Source: Eretmocerus hayati (taxonomy: Eukaryota; Arthropoda; Insecta; Hymenoptera; Aphelinidae). Taken from it: a stretch of 64,000 nt of DNA. The position numbers were made by a program, and so were the translations under genes. The notes below the pieces were generated by a model. It saw only the letters and a program-made list of their open reading frames with translations, searched no databases and had not been told where the DNA came from. Shown piece after piece: positions 9,942 through 21,479 of the stretch. The stretch's first letter is position 1, and each line of letters starts with the position of its first letter. The DNA is taken from NCBI GenBank assembly GCA_029851415.1, contig CM056742.1, forward strand, positions 12,069,736-12,133,735, in the 5' to 3' direction.

Positions 9942-12300
9942 GGTTTTGATAAGGTTATGTAGCTACTCGACTACGACTACGACTCCAGTTGTCTGCTATT
10001 TAGTAGATGATGATGGTTAGGGATGTCGCTTTTACGTCATATGACGCTGTTGGCTGTGTCTCGAAATGGAATGAGGGAGAAAGAAATAAGAGAAGATGCA
10101 GGCCGCGGTAGTCCGGATTAGCTTTTGCTGCTCAATTAGCCATCGCCTTGCAGTCTCTGGATGCAGACTTATTCAAGTGCATCAGAGATGGAATTTGAGA
10201 CACTCGCTGCGGTGGCTGGTCGGCCGGCCGGTGTGCATCATCTGCAGCTGCCTTCTGGGTGTATTTCATGGTTTTATGTATGTGTGAAGAGAGCCTCCTC
10301 GAGAGCCCCGGGATGAAGTGAATGGATGGATGTTATGGGGACTATAGATTCGAGTGTTGAAGTGAGGATGTTGGAGATGATGCAGCTTTGAGAGCGATAT
10401 GCAAGTCGTGAGAACGTTATGTAGTTCAATTACGACAAGACTGATGTTCCGGTCGGTTGATATCTAGAGTAAGTTTTGTACGATTGGATGTTGTGTTCAT
10501 GAGAGTAGTGTTCGTAGTATGAATTGGTTATCTATTGGGAGCGTCGAGAACATAGTTGGATATTCTGAGAGCTTTAAAGATGTTCCATCGCTCAATTTTG
10601 AGCTTTGCCGTGGCTTCTGATTACTTTGCAATGTTCCAACACAGAGAACAATATTTTAATATTCTTTGAAAACATCTTCAGTTTGATGGAATGCGACCAA
10701 AATGAGAGATCAAATCATGCCGGCATGGTTAAAATCTTTGACAAGTTTCGCGAAAGATCAAAAATTATGAAAATATCTCGACAAAGAAGGTTGCTGGAAT
10801 GTAAATGGTTGAGATTGGTACCTCAAGCTTGACCTTGAACAGTCATTTTGCAAGGTTACTTGGAACAAACTCGGCCTAACTTGACGAGTGCATCTTCCTT
10901 CAAAACTCGAAGTAAATAATGTGATTCCGACTTCAAACATCATTATTCTTGTAATGACCTTGGAGGTGGAATCCAATGTTGAACTCAAGGCCATCGATCA
11001 AATTTTCAAATTACAATCAATTTCTCCTAGAAACAGCTCTTAATTGCGAATTTTCCGTCAGAAATGAGCAGTCTTTAACCCTTTTGAGATATTCGACCCC
11101 TTTTCGAGCACGAGGATATAGAGCAAATGAGTTTCATTAATGATTGTTCCGTAGAAAGATTCTTCAATCTCAAAACTTACAATTTAAAAGGCCTCGAAAT
11201 TTGACCTGAACCCAATTCAAGGTATGGAGTTGATTTGGTTTTTGAAATGCTAATTCCTAGAAATAATGAGAAGCTTTTGAAATAGGAGTTTTTTTGGCCT
11301 GAGCCTCTAAGTGCTGTGGAGCATCCCAAAACTGCTGCGGGATTGAGGGAAAAACTCTAACCACTTTGAAGACATGTTCAACAGATCTCTTGACTCGCTC
11401 CTCAGCTTTTCAAAAGGGCGAAGGCGCTATCATGCAGCCAAGTAGGTTTATTGTAAATCATTGAATAACCAAACGACTGTGAGTGGATTGCGATGTAGCG
11501 CCACTAGCGGAGAATGTTTTCGGCAAACTTAAGAAAAAATTCCATTGAAATTAGTGCAAAATTTAGCGAGTGTAGTTGTGGCCAAAATTGCGCTAATATC
11601 AGTAATTTACGCCACAACTCTATATAGCCGCTCGATTTTACACCAATTCAAATGAAGTTTTTTTTTTGATCTGCAGAAAAATTCTCCGCATGTGCTACAT
11701 TGCGATATACTGCATCAAATTAGATCGGTTGATCAATTATTTAATATAAAGCCACTTGATCGTAAGATGGCGCTGGAAACAGCTGGAGAGCCCTCCTAAA
11801 CTCCAAAAATGCTTTGGATCAACGTTCTTCAGTCCCGAAAAATGAACTTGGGTTGAGCCCGAGTTCGATTCGAAAACCCAATGTGGTGGTCTTAATGGGG
11901 TAAATATTTCTTATCGTGGTCTGGAGATTTCAATGTTTAAGTGAGATGAAGCAAAAATCTTTTCCTTTCAGATAAGAGCCTTAGTCATGGTTCGATAATT
12001 CGATAGGCAGACCCACAAGTTTTCTGCCAGGTTTGAGTATCTGGAAGTGTGATAGGAATTCAAGTTCATATAGTCGAATGTTGGACTCGTACGTCTTCTA
12101 GTTTTGTTGTTCCTCTCAAGGCAAAACAACGATAGGTTCAGAAAATGTTTGGATCTTACCACCGTGATCACGAATGAGGGAATCTTATCAAACTTCTGCT
12201 CCGTCTTGTGTATTTTCTGATCAATCAGTCTCTATACTTCCAATTTCGATTTGGCCCCACGAAAAAGAAGTTTTGACTTAACTCGCAGACTATGTTGCCA
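9942..12300. other. Intergenic or intronic sequence, nothing firm
   Basis: 10096-10290 is GC-rich with GGTCGGCCGGCCGG but has no convincing frame. From 10600 to 12290 it is AT-rich with only short frames. A minus-strand frame near 11968-12230 contains a GTAAGA donor-like site at about 12157, but it lacks a good acceptor. Confidence 0.4.
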
Positions 12301-12975
12301 TATTATTGTTGGGGTCGCTAATTCCGAATCCGGGGTCAGTTTGGTCCCAGCGCGTCGACATCTTAACATAACCTCAAAAACCATGATTTCAAAAACTTGA
12401 TCGGAGATCATAACTGAACCATACTAAATTCACTTTGGGCCAGTAATCACAGATTTGCGGAGTCGCTGAGTCTGAATCCGAGGTCTGCACGGTCCCAGCG
12501 TGTCAAGGTTCTGACATAACCTCAAAAAAACCACGATTTTCCGAGAGAGCTTGGAGCGGGTGATGCAACCATACGTTACTTCGCACTTATCCCATGTTTC
12601 CGGGGTCGCTGAATCCGAGTTCGAAGTCGATTTGGTCCCAGCACGCCGAAGTGCCGACATAACCTTAAAAAGCCATGATTTTCCAAGAACGCTTAGAGCT
12701 GGTGATTGAGGCATACTTTGTTTTGCATTTACTCTGAGTTTTTGTGGTCGCTGAGTTCAATTCAGTTTTGAGTTAAGTCCCAGAACGTGTAGGTTTTGAC
12801 ATAACCTCAAGGAAATCATCATTTCCTGGAAGAATTCAAAACTGCTGATCTGACCATACTGTGTTATACACTGATTTGATTTTAATTTGGGCGCTGAGGT
12901 CAAATTTGGGTTTAGTTCAGTCCAAGTACGTCAACTTTTGTACACGATTCCAAAGATCATGATTTGATGAACAGT
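12301..12975 (+). repeat. About 145-bp satellite, 5 units (site A)
   Basis: Units are anchored by GGGGTCGCTGA-like motifs at about 12312, 12459, 12601, 12746 and 12889, spacings 142-147. Each continues with a GAATCCGAG-like stretch, then TTGGTCCCAGC, a CGTC stretch, GACATAACCTCAAAAA and CATGATTT. The last unit is the most diverged. The same unit occurs at 35616-36650. A single reverse-oriented fragment is likely at 13540-13620 (TTTAGCAACCCC, then GAGTTATGTCAGAAC). Confidence 0.92.
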
Positions 12976-13268
12976 GTCCGTTGCAACTGTTAGATCACCA
13001 TCACTCTTTTCGAAAGTTGCTCCAACTCATTGACCTCCAATACCGAAACCCACGAGGGTCCTCTACTTTGTGGGTTTTCATGTCTGAAATCCCAGTAAAA
13101 TATCCCGACCTGCGGATTCACAAATCCCATACCCAAGATGATCTTCTAACCCACAAATCTTTGAATTTCGTAACATTATGCCTGAATATTCGAGACCTTG
13201 TGGGCTCGTGAACCCTTTGTTAGCCTTGCGCACAACCTATTCCCATCATCTCTTTCTCTCTAACACAG

Positions 13269-13528
13269 CCACGGGTGGTCATCAAGCCCGTGCAGTGCCA
13301 CACGCCACCGGCAGGTGTCGTCCGGCCGCCCCCGCAATCAAAACAGAGCACCGTATGTTTACAGAACTGGTCATGGCGCAATTTCATGAGTGTTCTGCGA
13401 TGCAGAGGGTCGGATCCTCAGTATCGGTGACTGATCAGGGTGAGAAAACAGTCCCGGGCAGTGGTCGTCATCCAGTGACCGCGGTTCCACATTGGTTGGT
13501 AACTTGGCTGATGTGGGATCTAATGTGA
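13269..13528 (+). CDS. Candidate terminal exon, GC-rich, unrecognised
   Basis: A textbook acceptor (CTCTTTCTCTCTAACACAG) ends at 13268. Two leading bases then give 85 codons and a TGA at 13526-13528. The composition is clearly higher in GC than the flanks, and codon first positions are purine-rich. The product contains KTEHRMFTELVMAQFHECSA and a Trp-rich tail (PHWLVTWLMW), with no domain I can name. It needs an upstream exon ending in phase 1. A GTAACT site near 13499 could be a donor instead. It may belong to a protein gene or a spliced non-coding RNA. Confidence 0.4.
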
Positions 13529-14126
13529 CAAAATACGATCTAATACACTCTCGGATATAGATTTAGCAACCCCAAAAATATAAAGATAACATAGTTTGCG
13601 AGTTATGTCAGAACATTTTTTTCAGGCTGTGTCATTTGAAAGGATAGCAGGGATAAATTTGTTTTAGTGATCAAATGTTTGCAATCCGCCTTTGGAACGT
13701 CAATTATAAAATTCGAGCTACTTTTTGCGATACATGATCAACAAATTTCGAGCAAAGACTAGGAATTGAGATGGCTTATCCCCCTACTTGCCATCGTAAA
13801 TTGATCCCTAGATAGCGAGACAGAAATCACCAAATTGCCTGCACAACTCGAATAATTCATCCGTTCTCTCAGTTTCACCGCCAAAGATACGCTAGCCACT
13901 TCACCACACCAAATATACAATAGTAAATTTCTTACTCAGGACATAATTTGAACATTAATACTGAAAGATTTCCTTCATTCTGCCAACCTGTTGTGTATTG
14001 AAAGATAAAAAATTGCAGCGAGGACAAAGCTGACGCTTCCCTTCATTATTCTAGACCTCTCATTTTGCACGACTCTCTTACAGTTCCGCACTATACTATA
14101 ATATCCACACAGAAAGCAAATCTTAC

Positions 14127-14276
14127 CGGGCGTAAAAAGCAATCAAGCTGATGCAGCGTTGAAAGGCTGTCGCAACTTACACCAAGCCGACACATCAGAG
14201 AATTACTCGTAGAGTCTAAAAAGGTGCCTCGGACAAACGTCATCGCCATCAGCACATCCTGGCAGCAAAAGATGTC
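14127..14276 (-). CDS. Candidate internal exon with two in-frame donors
   Basis: On the minus strand TTTGTATATTTTTCAG precedes an exon starting at 14276. It is open for 50 codons to a GTAAGA donor (exon end 14127), and an internal GTAAGT donor would end it at 14181. Both versions, 150 and 96 bp, are multiples of three and keep phase 0 at both ends. The translation starts DIFCCQDVLMAMTFVRGTF; the optional part is VSCDSLSTLHQLDCFLRP. The Cys-containing product is not recognised. The upstream candidate exon ending at 14715 also ends in phase 0, so they could be joined. Confidence 0.45.
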
Positions 14277-14714
14277 CTGAAAAATATACAAAGAGACCCA
14301 AGAGATGGAATAAAATAAAAGAAGATTTGGCTTTTGAAAAGTGAACTGAGTAGGATCGAAAGCTACGCTGTTTTTTTCACCGCGCGTAAATTAGCGCTCG
14401 CGCGCGCGGGCGAAAAATGGTCCTCCCAGACAGAGACACCGACTCGAATAAAATTCGCGCAATGGTGTAATAGTGTGCGAATATATACCTGTGAATAAGT
14501 GTTTGTGCGGGTCTTTCGCACTCGCCGCCGAATTTATGGGAGAATTTTTTCGGCGAACTCACGCGTAGGTATGAATTAATAATGCGGTCTACTTTTGCAT
14601 GTATGTATGGTGCGTGATTCTGGCAAGGTGCGCCACATACACACACTATTTTGTTATAGTAGTAGTTTGGCTAGATGAAGAAATTAGGCGTGAGCCCAAG
14701 AAGAAGCTCCTTAC

Positions 14715-14834
14715 CGGATAAATCATGTGAAATTTTTCGAGAAACCGGTGTGATTTGCGACTCTCCTCCTGATTCCTTGCCCAATTCGCGAGACGGTGGC
14801 GATCTCGACGCGATGCCAGATTCAGAATGAGCAC
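14715..14834 (-). CDS. Candidate exon upstream of the 14127-14276 exon
   Basis: A minus-strand frame is open for 40 codons and ends at a GTAAGG donor (exon end 14715, phase 0). The product is basic (RRDRHRLANWARNQEE). An in-frame ATG at 14726 leaves only four codons (MIYP) before the donor, so this may be a 5' exon that begins translation there, or an internal exon whose acceptor I cannot place. It precedes the 14276 exon by about 440 bases, a reasonable intron. Support is positional and phase-based only. Confidence 0.3.
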
Positions 14835-14839
14835 GTGCG

Positions 14840-17230
14840 TGTGAATATTTATGTGTGTGTATGTGTGAGAAGATTGGGGAGAGCGTCTAAAATGTATAGC
14901 CGTGCTTGGGATGAATAATAATTGCTTCGGTTACGGCGGAAGAAGTGATGATGGTATGAGGATATCGGGTCCCAAATTTGTGCGTGAGTGTGCGGACAAT
15001 TTATTTGGAAATGACCTGAATGTGGTGTTGTGTATAAGTATTTGTGAGTGCTGGAAATGATTTGGTCAAGGTTTGTATGGCTCATGAGATGATGGATTGA
15101 TGTCTGGTGATGGTTTTAATGCGAAACGGGAGCGTCATAAACTGATGTCTTTCAGTATTTCAAGTGCATGCTGTTTTTTCCAAATAAATATCCCTGCTCA
15201 CTTTGTTCAGAAGTGAACTTGAACCCAAAATCGAGAAATTTGACTACATTTCTTATTCGCATAAGAGTCCGTGGGATTTTTGAATCTGAAAGTGAACATG
15301 CATGGCTCAAAATTTTACAATAAGAACGAAAGACAGCACAAGAGCACCGCTTAGTACAGTTGTGCAAGCTGTATCGCTGAACCATTCACGAAAAAATCAC
15401 TCAAAATGATTAATGAGTTCTTGGATTCAATAGTCTTGCTCTGCATGCGTTGCGCGACGTGGTTGGAAAATTCACTAATATGTCACGATAGTCACAATTC
15501 GTCCTCTTACCCTAAACATCCGGTTTCTCGCGTACTGACACCAAAAACCATCGATCCCTGTACTGAACCTGCTAATACCTCTGAACCTCTTTTTAGAAGG
15601 TATTGAGTCGGATCCTTTGCAAACGTCATACCGATATATCGCGAAAATTTGTGGATTTTTCCAGTTTTTGGATTTTTGAAGATTTTTAAATTGAATGAAA
15701 TAGAGAAATGAAATTTTACGGATATGAATGGTTCATCAGAATCAAAGTGGACAAAGTCTACTTTTGAGAAGTTCAAAAACTCAGTTCAAAAATTCCCCGG
15801 TTTGCCGGATTTGGATTTACTTTTTGCAGAAGATATTTTCCATCTTCCCCATATCCTTCTTCGACTTCGAGAATGATTTCCGAATAGATTCCATTCATGG
15901 TTGAATTGTGGGAGAATGCGGAATGAAAAGTCCACTCTAGTTCTGAACGATCGACTTACATACCAGAAATCGAACTGGGGGCAATCGTTCTAACAAAGAA
16001 GTTCCGGGGAGTACCGATCACGAATTTAGATAGAACTCTGGGAATGGTCTCCTTTTAGCATCAAAAGATAATATCCAGAGACGCAGAGTCTGAATAAAGA
16101 CTATATTTTATTCATTAATCGTTTAAAGAAGGTTGCGTATGTATATGAGCAGTTCTGCGTAAACTCTTGCTCCCAATGTGTCTCGGCTTATTGCGGCGTC
16201 TACGCGTTCTCAATCGATTGTGCAAAACACTTGTCCTATGTATTTTTGTGCTCTTTCTTAGCTTAAAGTCAGAATAGGCCTAGCTCGACGTTTAAGGGTC
16301 GAAAAGTGCGAATTAAGGGTCGAAATGTCAATTCCGTGGCCTGTCCGCAACCCTAAATTCGGCATTCAAGAGCATGGTATGAAGATATACGACTTCAAAA
16401 CGATTCCTCCACAAAGAGACGTCAAATTTATATATATTTTGAACATGTTTTTATAGTTTAGGAGTCGCAACTACCTCTTTTACCTAGCTAACGCTGTGCA
16501 TACATCATGTCCTCGAATTCGAGCCAAAATTACGGTTTTGACAATATGTGAGAGCGTCTATCGACTTGTAAGCATTCGCTCATGGGCACATTTTGATCCT
16601 CTCGCTTCAAACTATCAAATCTAGCTTCATATTTTGCCGCGATGAATGATAAAACCCCATCAATATCCCAGTAATGTGGCTTATTCCCCTTCCCCCAGTA
16701 ATGTGACCCTTCCCTCCCCTTAGTAAGGATATGTAAGAATCTTGAGAATTCTTCCCCCCCCAACCCTTACGTACTTCATGGACGCCCTCCTTAAGCTAGA
16801 TCAAAATACAACTTTATCCGCTGCAACTCTCCTCTGGAACGGTTGATATTTTGCCTGCCATGAAAAATTCCGAGTGAGCCGGAGAAGGCTACAGTTGGAT
16901 GATTTGAGATTGGGCTAAATCTACAGCATGCAAAATGGCACAATTCTGACTGGAGTATCAGAACAAGCGAGATCGGGATGAATACAACTTCCAGAAGACC
17001 AGCAGCTAGTCAACTCCAACTCGAGTCACTAGTAGTTGGATCAGAATATTCCTATCAGGATAGTGTTTCCGCAAAAATCAGTGTTTGGTTGACAAAATCA
17101 GAATAATCAAAGGTATCGGAAAACGTTCCACTAAGTGATTCCAAGGTCAAAGTCCATCAGAATCCAATAGAATCGTGTTTAAAATCAAAGAGGCTTAACT
17201 GAATTCCACTGGGGGGAATATCTAAGAGAC
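14840..17230. other. Intergenic or intronic sequence with a repeat fragment
   Basis: About 16010-16090 (ATCACGAATTTAGATAGAAC and following) resembles one arm of the foldback at 50340-50665, a diverged copy. A minus-strand frame at 14849-15085 starts with ATG but is a TG/CA-repeat-influenced, His/Ser/Tyr-rich frame with no support. Nothing else was recognised. Confidence 0.45.
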
Positions 17231-18105
17231 TACCGTCGACTGGGGTAACTTTGGGACAACCCACGAAAGATGAGTCATTATCACGCGCAATCAGCAAGGT
17301 ATTAGATAATCCTGAGGCTTTGGTACCTGTTCCTCCTACTTGGGGCACGTGTGAGCAATGTTTTACACCGGCACAAGGTCCCGAGGTCCTCTTTTAGTTG
17401 TGGGGTCATTTATAGACAGACTTCTTCAAGAGTATGTTTCCAACTCAAATAACAGTCTTTCGGACAAATGGGTGAGATACCAATTTTTGCAGAGTGACTC
17501 CAAAGTAACTGAGCTAGATTTCAATTGTCTGTACAGAAATCTGAACAAATCCATCATTATATTGGCGTACTTTTGCCCACTTTCAATTCTGTAGCGTGAA
17601 AACTGAACAGAATGTGTTTTCTTCTGCAAACCGGGGTAACTTTGGGTCACGACTTTGAGAGCCCATAACTCAACCAAGCACGTCCGAGTATACTTTAATA
17701 CCTGTCAATCGAGAGCTAGAATTGTGAGGTTTCAATTGATTGCAGACACAATGCGATTCTGATGCGACTGGTGCGAGATATACAAGTTACATAAGTTTTA
17801 AGGAGAACAATGCGATTTTTGTCCCAAAGTTACCCCAATTGACGATGGCCGTGGGATTCCCTATATAATGTATGCTGTCCCAAAGTTACCCCAAATCGGT
17901 TCAAATTTGGGACACGACTTTTAGCCCTCATATCTTCAACTAGAGATGTCCGAATGCACTTTATAAATACCGCAATCAAAAGCTGAAACTGTAAGCTTTT
18001 GATTGACTACACATACAATGCGCCTTTGGTGTAAGACGTACAAGTTTCCCGAGTTTGAAGGGACAAAATGCGATTTTTTTCCCAAAGTTACCCCAGTTGA
18101 CGGTA
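17231..18105. mobile_element. TIR DNA-transposon cluster, ACTGGGGTAACTTTGGG ends
   Basis: The left end TACCGTCGACTGGGGTAACT (17231) mirrors the right end AGTTACCCCAGTTGACGGTA (ends 18105). Internal ends of the same type occur at 17630 and 17821-17846 and again near 17876-17910, so at least two related units of about 220 bp (roughly 17630-17847 and 17877-18105) are nested or tandem; their interiors share ACAATGCG and TATACAAG-like motifs. There is no transposase, so these are non-autonomous copies. TA at both outer edges could be a TA target duplication. Confidence 0.85.
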
Positions 18106-18488
18106 ACAGAATTAAATACTCTAAGAAAATCTCGAAGTTATACTCAGTTTGAGATAGTACCGACTGAGTACTATGCCAGAACCGTTGACTAGATTAAAAG
18201 TTTTTTCTCGCATTTGGGCTCGAACCCATTTTTGAAAGTTCACCAGATTGAGAAAATTCTTGGCCGTTCGTAACCAGTACTCGGACCAGTAGAATTGAGT
18301 TTTTCATAAGACTCCAAATGCTCATAAAAATATATCTACTATCCTGTTCAAGCTAGAAAATTAGTCAAAAATCACATAAAAATTTGCGCTCTTATATCTT
18401 GCTTCAAACCTCCATCAGTTACCGTCAGAAAATCTCCAACACGGACGTACAAGTTTTAGCAACATTATACCCATAATCGCTCACAAAA
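18106..18488. other. AT-rich sequence, nothing recognised
   Basis: No supported feature. A GGGTTCGAGCCC-like tRNA B-box on the minus strand near 18225 has no matching A box or cloverleaf. Confidence 0.4.
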
Positions 18489-18629
18489 TCAGTCAATAAT
18501 TTGAGCATCGCGTGCATCATACATATAATATATATCGGTCTTGTATTGTTGTCCATGTTTTCGGAATGGCTGCTCCTTGTAAAAGAAGAGACCACTAGTC
18601 TGTCTACAGAAAAAGAGAGTCGGTAGTGG
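18489..18629 (-). CDS. Candidate terminal exon with tandem acceptors
   Basis: On the minus strand CTCTTTCTCCTCAG gives an exon from 18629 that is open for 46 codons to TGA (18489). A second strong acceptor, CTCTCTTTTTCTGTAG, would start it at 18603 in the same reading frame but with a different incoming phase. The shared part includes QTSGLFFYKEQPFRKHGQQY and then Tyr/Asp-rich residues. The 18629 version needs phase 0 and could be spliced from the candidate exon ending at 25302, which is also phase 0. The product is not recognised. Confidence 0.35.
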   Translation of the reverse strand, partial: PLPTLFFCRQTSGLFFYKEQPFRKHGQQYKTDIYYMYDARDAQIID

Positions 18630-19352
18630 CTGAGGAGAAAGAGTAATTAGGCGGGGCGGCAGCAAAAGGTAACCTGTAGCATCCGCAAGCAAAATCGAGC
18701 AAATAGTGGCTTCAGAATGAAAAGAAGGTATATAGTATGATAGTATGGTGGCAATGGCAACGGCTGCAGTGGCACATCGACTTCTCGTCTCTCTGATGCT
18801 GCAGCATCACAAAATATATATGTATAGATATATTATAATAAAGGATAAAACGAGAGGTGAGGACGACGATGGACGAGGAGACGAGTTTGCTTCTGCATCT
18901 CGCAGGCTCCCTGAATATAAGAGCCGAGGACAACCGCAACGAGCCACCGACCAGTTAATGGCTCTATAATGCGCCTTCTGCCCCCCCCCGCCTGTTTTTA
19001 ACTCCCCCTGCGTTCTTTTGCCCCATTGCTGGTGAGATGCTTCTACCGTGTCCTCTAATATGTCTTATATATATATATATACGAATATCTCATCCTCTCT
19101 TCTCCGGATTATCGCACGCATTTCCTTCGATCTCACTTTACATGTCGCCGCGCACGCCCTGTAACATAACTATCTACACTCAGTTACCATGCAGCTCTCT
19201 GAGATACTAAAAGTTTCCTCTCATTTTCAAAGCACGTATTCCCTCGGGATTAATTGATGTAAATTTTTCATTTTTCTACAGGATTACTTTATAATGAATG
19301 ACAGAGTTATTTATGGTTTAGTAACACGTAGCAAAAGTTTCTTCATGACTGG
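18630..19352. other. GC-variable sequence with short repeats
   Basis: 18745-18969 is an open plus-strand frame with an acidic run (RGEDDDGRGDEFASASRR) but lacks splice context. 18980-18990 is a poly-C tract, and 19060-19082 a short TA repeat. No gene is called. Confidence 0.35.
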
Positions 19353-19664
19353 ATGGTGTGTTATCTACGAATGGATGATTCGGAAGTTGATCACATAGGT
19401 GATGCACAATCCAGCAATTATTATGCCTTTCATGAAGTGTCACACGATAATAGAATTAGTGTCCTTGCCCAAAAGCTAGGTGGCATCGTGCCTGTCATGG
19501 CGTACCCTTCATTGAAATGGAAAATTTTGCGCTCAAGTAGATACAGCCCGACAATGTCAGACAATCACAATAAAATAATATCATGTTCTAGAAAATTAAT
19601 ACAAAGTGAGTTTTTGGAAGAGTCTCGAACAAAAAAGTTCAACCAAATTGTGTGGAATGAATAG
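19353..19664 (+). CDS. Unrecognised open frame, up to 103 codons
   Basis: The first true ATG candidates are MVCYLRMDDSEVDH at the left edge; from the second Met the product is about 97 residues, starting MDDSEVDHIGDAQSSNYY, acidic at the N terminus and basic at the C terminus. Codon choice is mixed and plausible. No domain, signal peptide or membrane segment was seen. It ends just before a palindromic MITE (19690), so it may be part of a transposable element or chance. There is no promoter or splice support. Confidence 0.25.
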   Translation: MVCYLRMDDSEVDHIGDAQSSNYYAFHEVSHDNRISVLAQKLGGIVPVMAYPSLKWKILRSSRYSPTMSDNHNKIISCSRKLIQSEFLEESRTKKFNQIVWNE

Positions 19665-19689
19665 TGAACTCTTGCTCTACTTTGAGGCT

Positions 19690-19832
19690 TGGTATAATGT
19701 CAAATGGTACATTTCGATACAAGAGTGTAAAATCTTTTTTTCGTTTCCGAGGATCGGTCTCCAGCTCGAACCGTAGGCGAAGTTCGGTATCATCACGAGC
19801 TCTAATCACGAGGATGCGAAAAATATTGTCTA
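19690..19832. mobile_element. Palindromic MITE-like element, relative of the 2-kb cluster
   Basis: It starts TTTCGATACAAGAGTGTAAAA and has a centre AGCTCGAACCGTAGGCGAAG that is a degenerate form of the GAGCCGCAGGCGAGGG core of the elements at 2093-2434. The mirrored half contains CACGAGGATGCGAAAAAT. Confidence 0.7.
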
Positions 19833-19845
19833 CGTGTCAATAAGT

Positions 19846-20339
19846 GAGAAGTCACTGAACTTCAGTGTATTTCGGATGAACTTTGACTGATGACTATAGT
19901 GTATGTACAATGGATTCATAGTCGATATACACTGAGATCATCAGTGGAAGGGCTGAAAATTCAGTGACCTTGGGTGTCGCACAGGACCTCGTCACTGAAG
20001 TTCCAGTGAGGATCACTGATCGTTCAGTAAGACATTTCACTGAAATTTGAGTGTGTCTTAGGTCCTGGCAAATCATATTTACTGAAGTTTCAAAGTTCCT
20101 CACTGGCTAATCGGTAAGCACCTTGTCAGACATTTTAGTGATGTTCACTGAAAGTTCAGTGAATACAATTTGCCAAGACCTTTGACGCACTTAAAATCCA
20201 GTGAATTGGCACACTAAATCATGAGCGATACTCACTGAAACTTGAGTGATGAGGTCCTGTCCGATACCCAGGGACACTCTGAGATCTCATCCCTTCCACT
20301 AATTAGTTCAGTCTATATCCACTGAAGCTATCTGTCAAT
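19846..20339. repeat. CACTGAA/TTCAGTG-rich repeat block
   Basis: CACTGAA, TTCAGTG and close variants recur roughly every 25 bases in both orientations (for example CACTGAACTTCAGTG at the left edge and CACTGAAAGTTCAGTGA near 20150). The block resumes at 21480-21520 (CCTGAAGTTCAGTGA), so it was split by insertion of the palindrome at 20340-21479. Confidence 0.75.
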
Positions 20340-21479
20340 CACGGGTCTCTAGAACTAGGTCTAAATCCATGGTGCAGACCACCCACGGGATTGTTGTGGG
20401 ATATCATTTTAGGCCCCTGTGGGATCATTTTCCAGCTAATATGAAAATCGCCACTTGGGCCGTTTTCTAATAAAGTCCAAAAAACGTGTTTTTCGCGACC
20501 TTTCGACCTCTTACGCTCTATAACTCGAACGGGATGCGTTTTTTTGAAAAATTTGTGGAGACCTTTTTTATAGATCTGAAAAAATCAACAAAGAATATGT
20601 CCTTGTCCAATCTCAAAAGACTGACCCGTTGAAGAAATTAGGGCTTTTTTCATGAAAAATTATATTCTTCCCGCTCTCTCGCTTCACAGCTCGAACGGGA
20701 CGCATTTTTTCGAAAAATGTGTAGAGGCCTTTTTTGTAGATCTTGAAAAATTAAGCAAAAATATGTCCTTGTCTTATCCCGTAAGACTCATTTGTTGCGC
20801 ATATGAGAGGTTTTTTTACCAGAGATCGTATTTCCCTCGTAATTTTCCTCTGTTTTATAGACAAAACTATAGAATAATGTGTTCCATCGGAAGTTCATAG
20901 CTCATAGAGAATTATCCTATAGAAATATCGATGGAACACATTATTTTATGATTATGTCTATAAAACAGAGGAAAATTACGAGGGAAATACGATCTCTGGT
21001 AAAAAAACCTCTCATATGCGCAACAAATGAGTCTTACGGGATAAGACAAGGACATATTTTTGCTTAATTTTTCAAGATCTACAAAAAAGGCCTCTACACA
21101 TTTTTCGAAAAAATGCGTCCCGTTCGAGCTGTGAAGCGAGAGAGCGGGAAGAATATAATTTTTCATGAAAAAAGCCCTAATTTCTTCAACAGGTCAGTCT
21201 TTTGAGATTGGACAAGGGCATATTCTTTGTTGACTTTTTCAGATCTACGAAAAAGGTCTCTACAAATTTTTCGAAAAAACGCATCCCGTTCGAGTTATAG
21301 AGCGTAAGAGGTCGAAAGGTCGCGAAAAAACACGTTTTTTGGACTTTATTAAAAAACGGCCCAAGTGGCGATTTTCATATTAGCTGGAAAATAATCCCAC
21401 AGGGGCCTAAAATGATATCCCACAACAATCCCGTGGGTGTTCTGCACCATGGATTTAGACCTAGTTCTAGAGACCCGTG
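20340..21479. mobile_element. Large near-perfect palindrome (foldback element)
   Basis: The left arm, 20340-20889, and right arm, 20929-21479, are about 550 bp each and nearly identical in inverted orientation, around a 39-bp spacer. The ends are CACGGGTCTCTAGAAC and GTTCTAGAGACCCGTG. CAAT occurs immediately outside both ends (20336-20339 and 21480-21483), a 4-bp target-site duplication. The two arms encode mirrored copies of the same 69-residue start of a frame (MKNYILPALSLHSSNG and so on), expected from the palindrome and not evidence of a protein. No transposase is present. CAC ends plus 4-bp duplication would fit Chapaev-like elements, which is inference. A transcript across it would form a very long hairpin. 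Confidence 0.97.

Noticed and set aside
18215..18240. tRNA B-box-like GGGTTCGAGCCC on the minus strand
   Set aside because: No A box, acceptor stem or cloverleaf could be formed around it.
20652..21166. Identical 69-residue frames on opposite strands (20652-20900 + and 20912-21166 -)
   Set aside because: They are the same sequence in the two arms of the palindrome; no promoter, splice or domain evidence.
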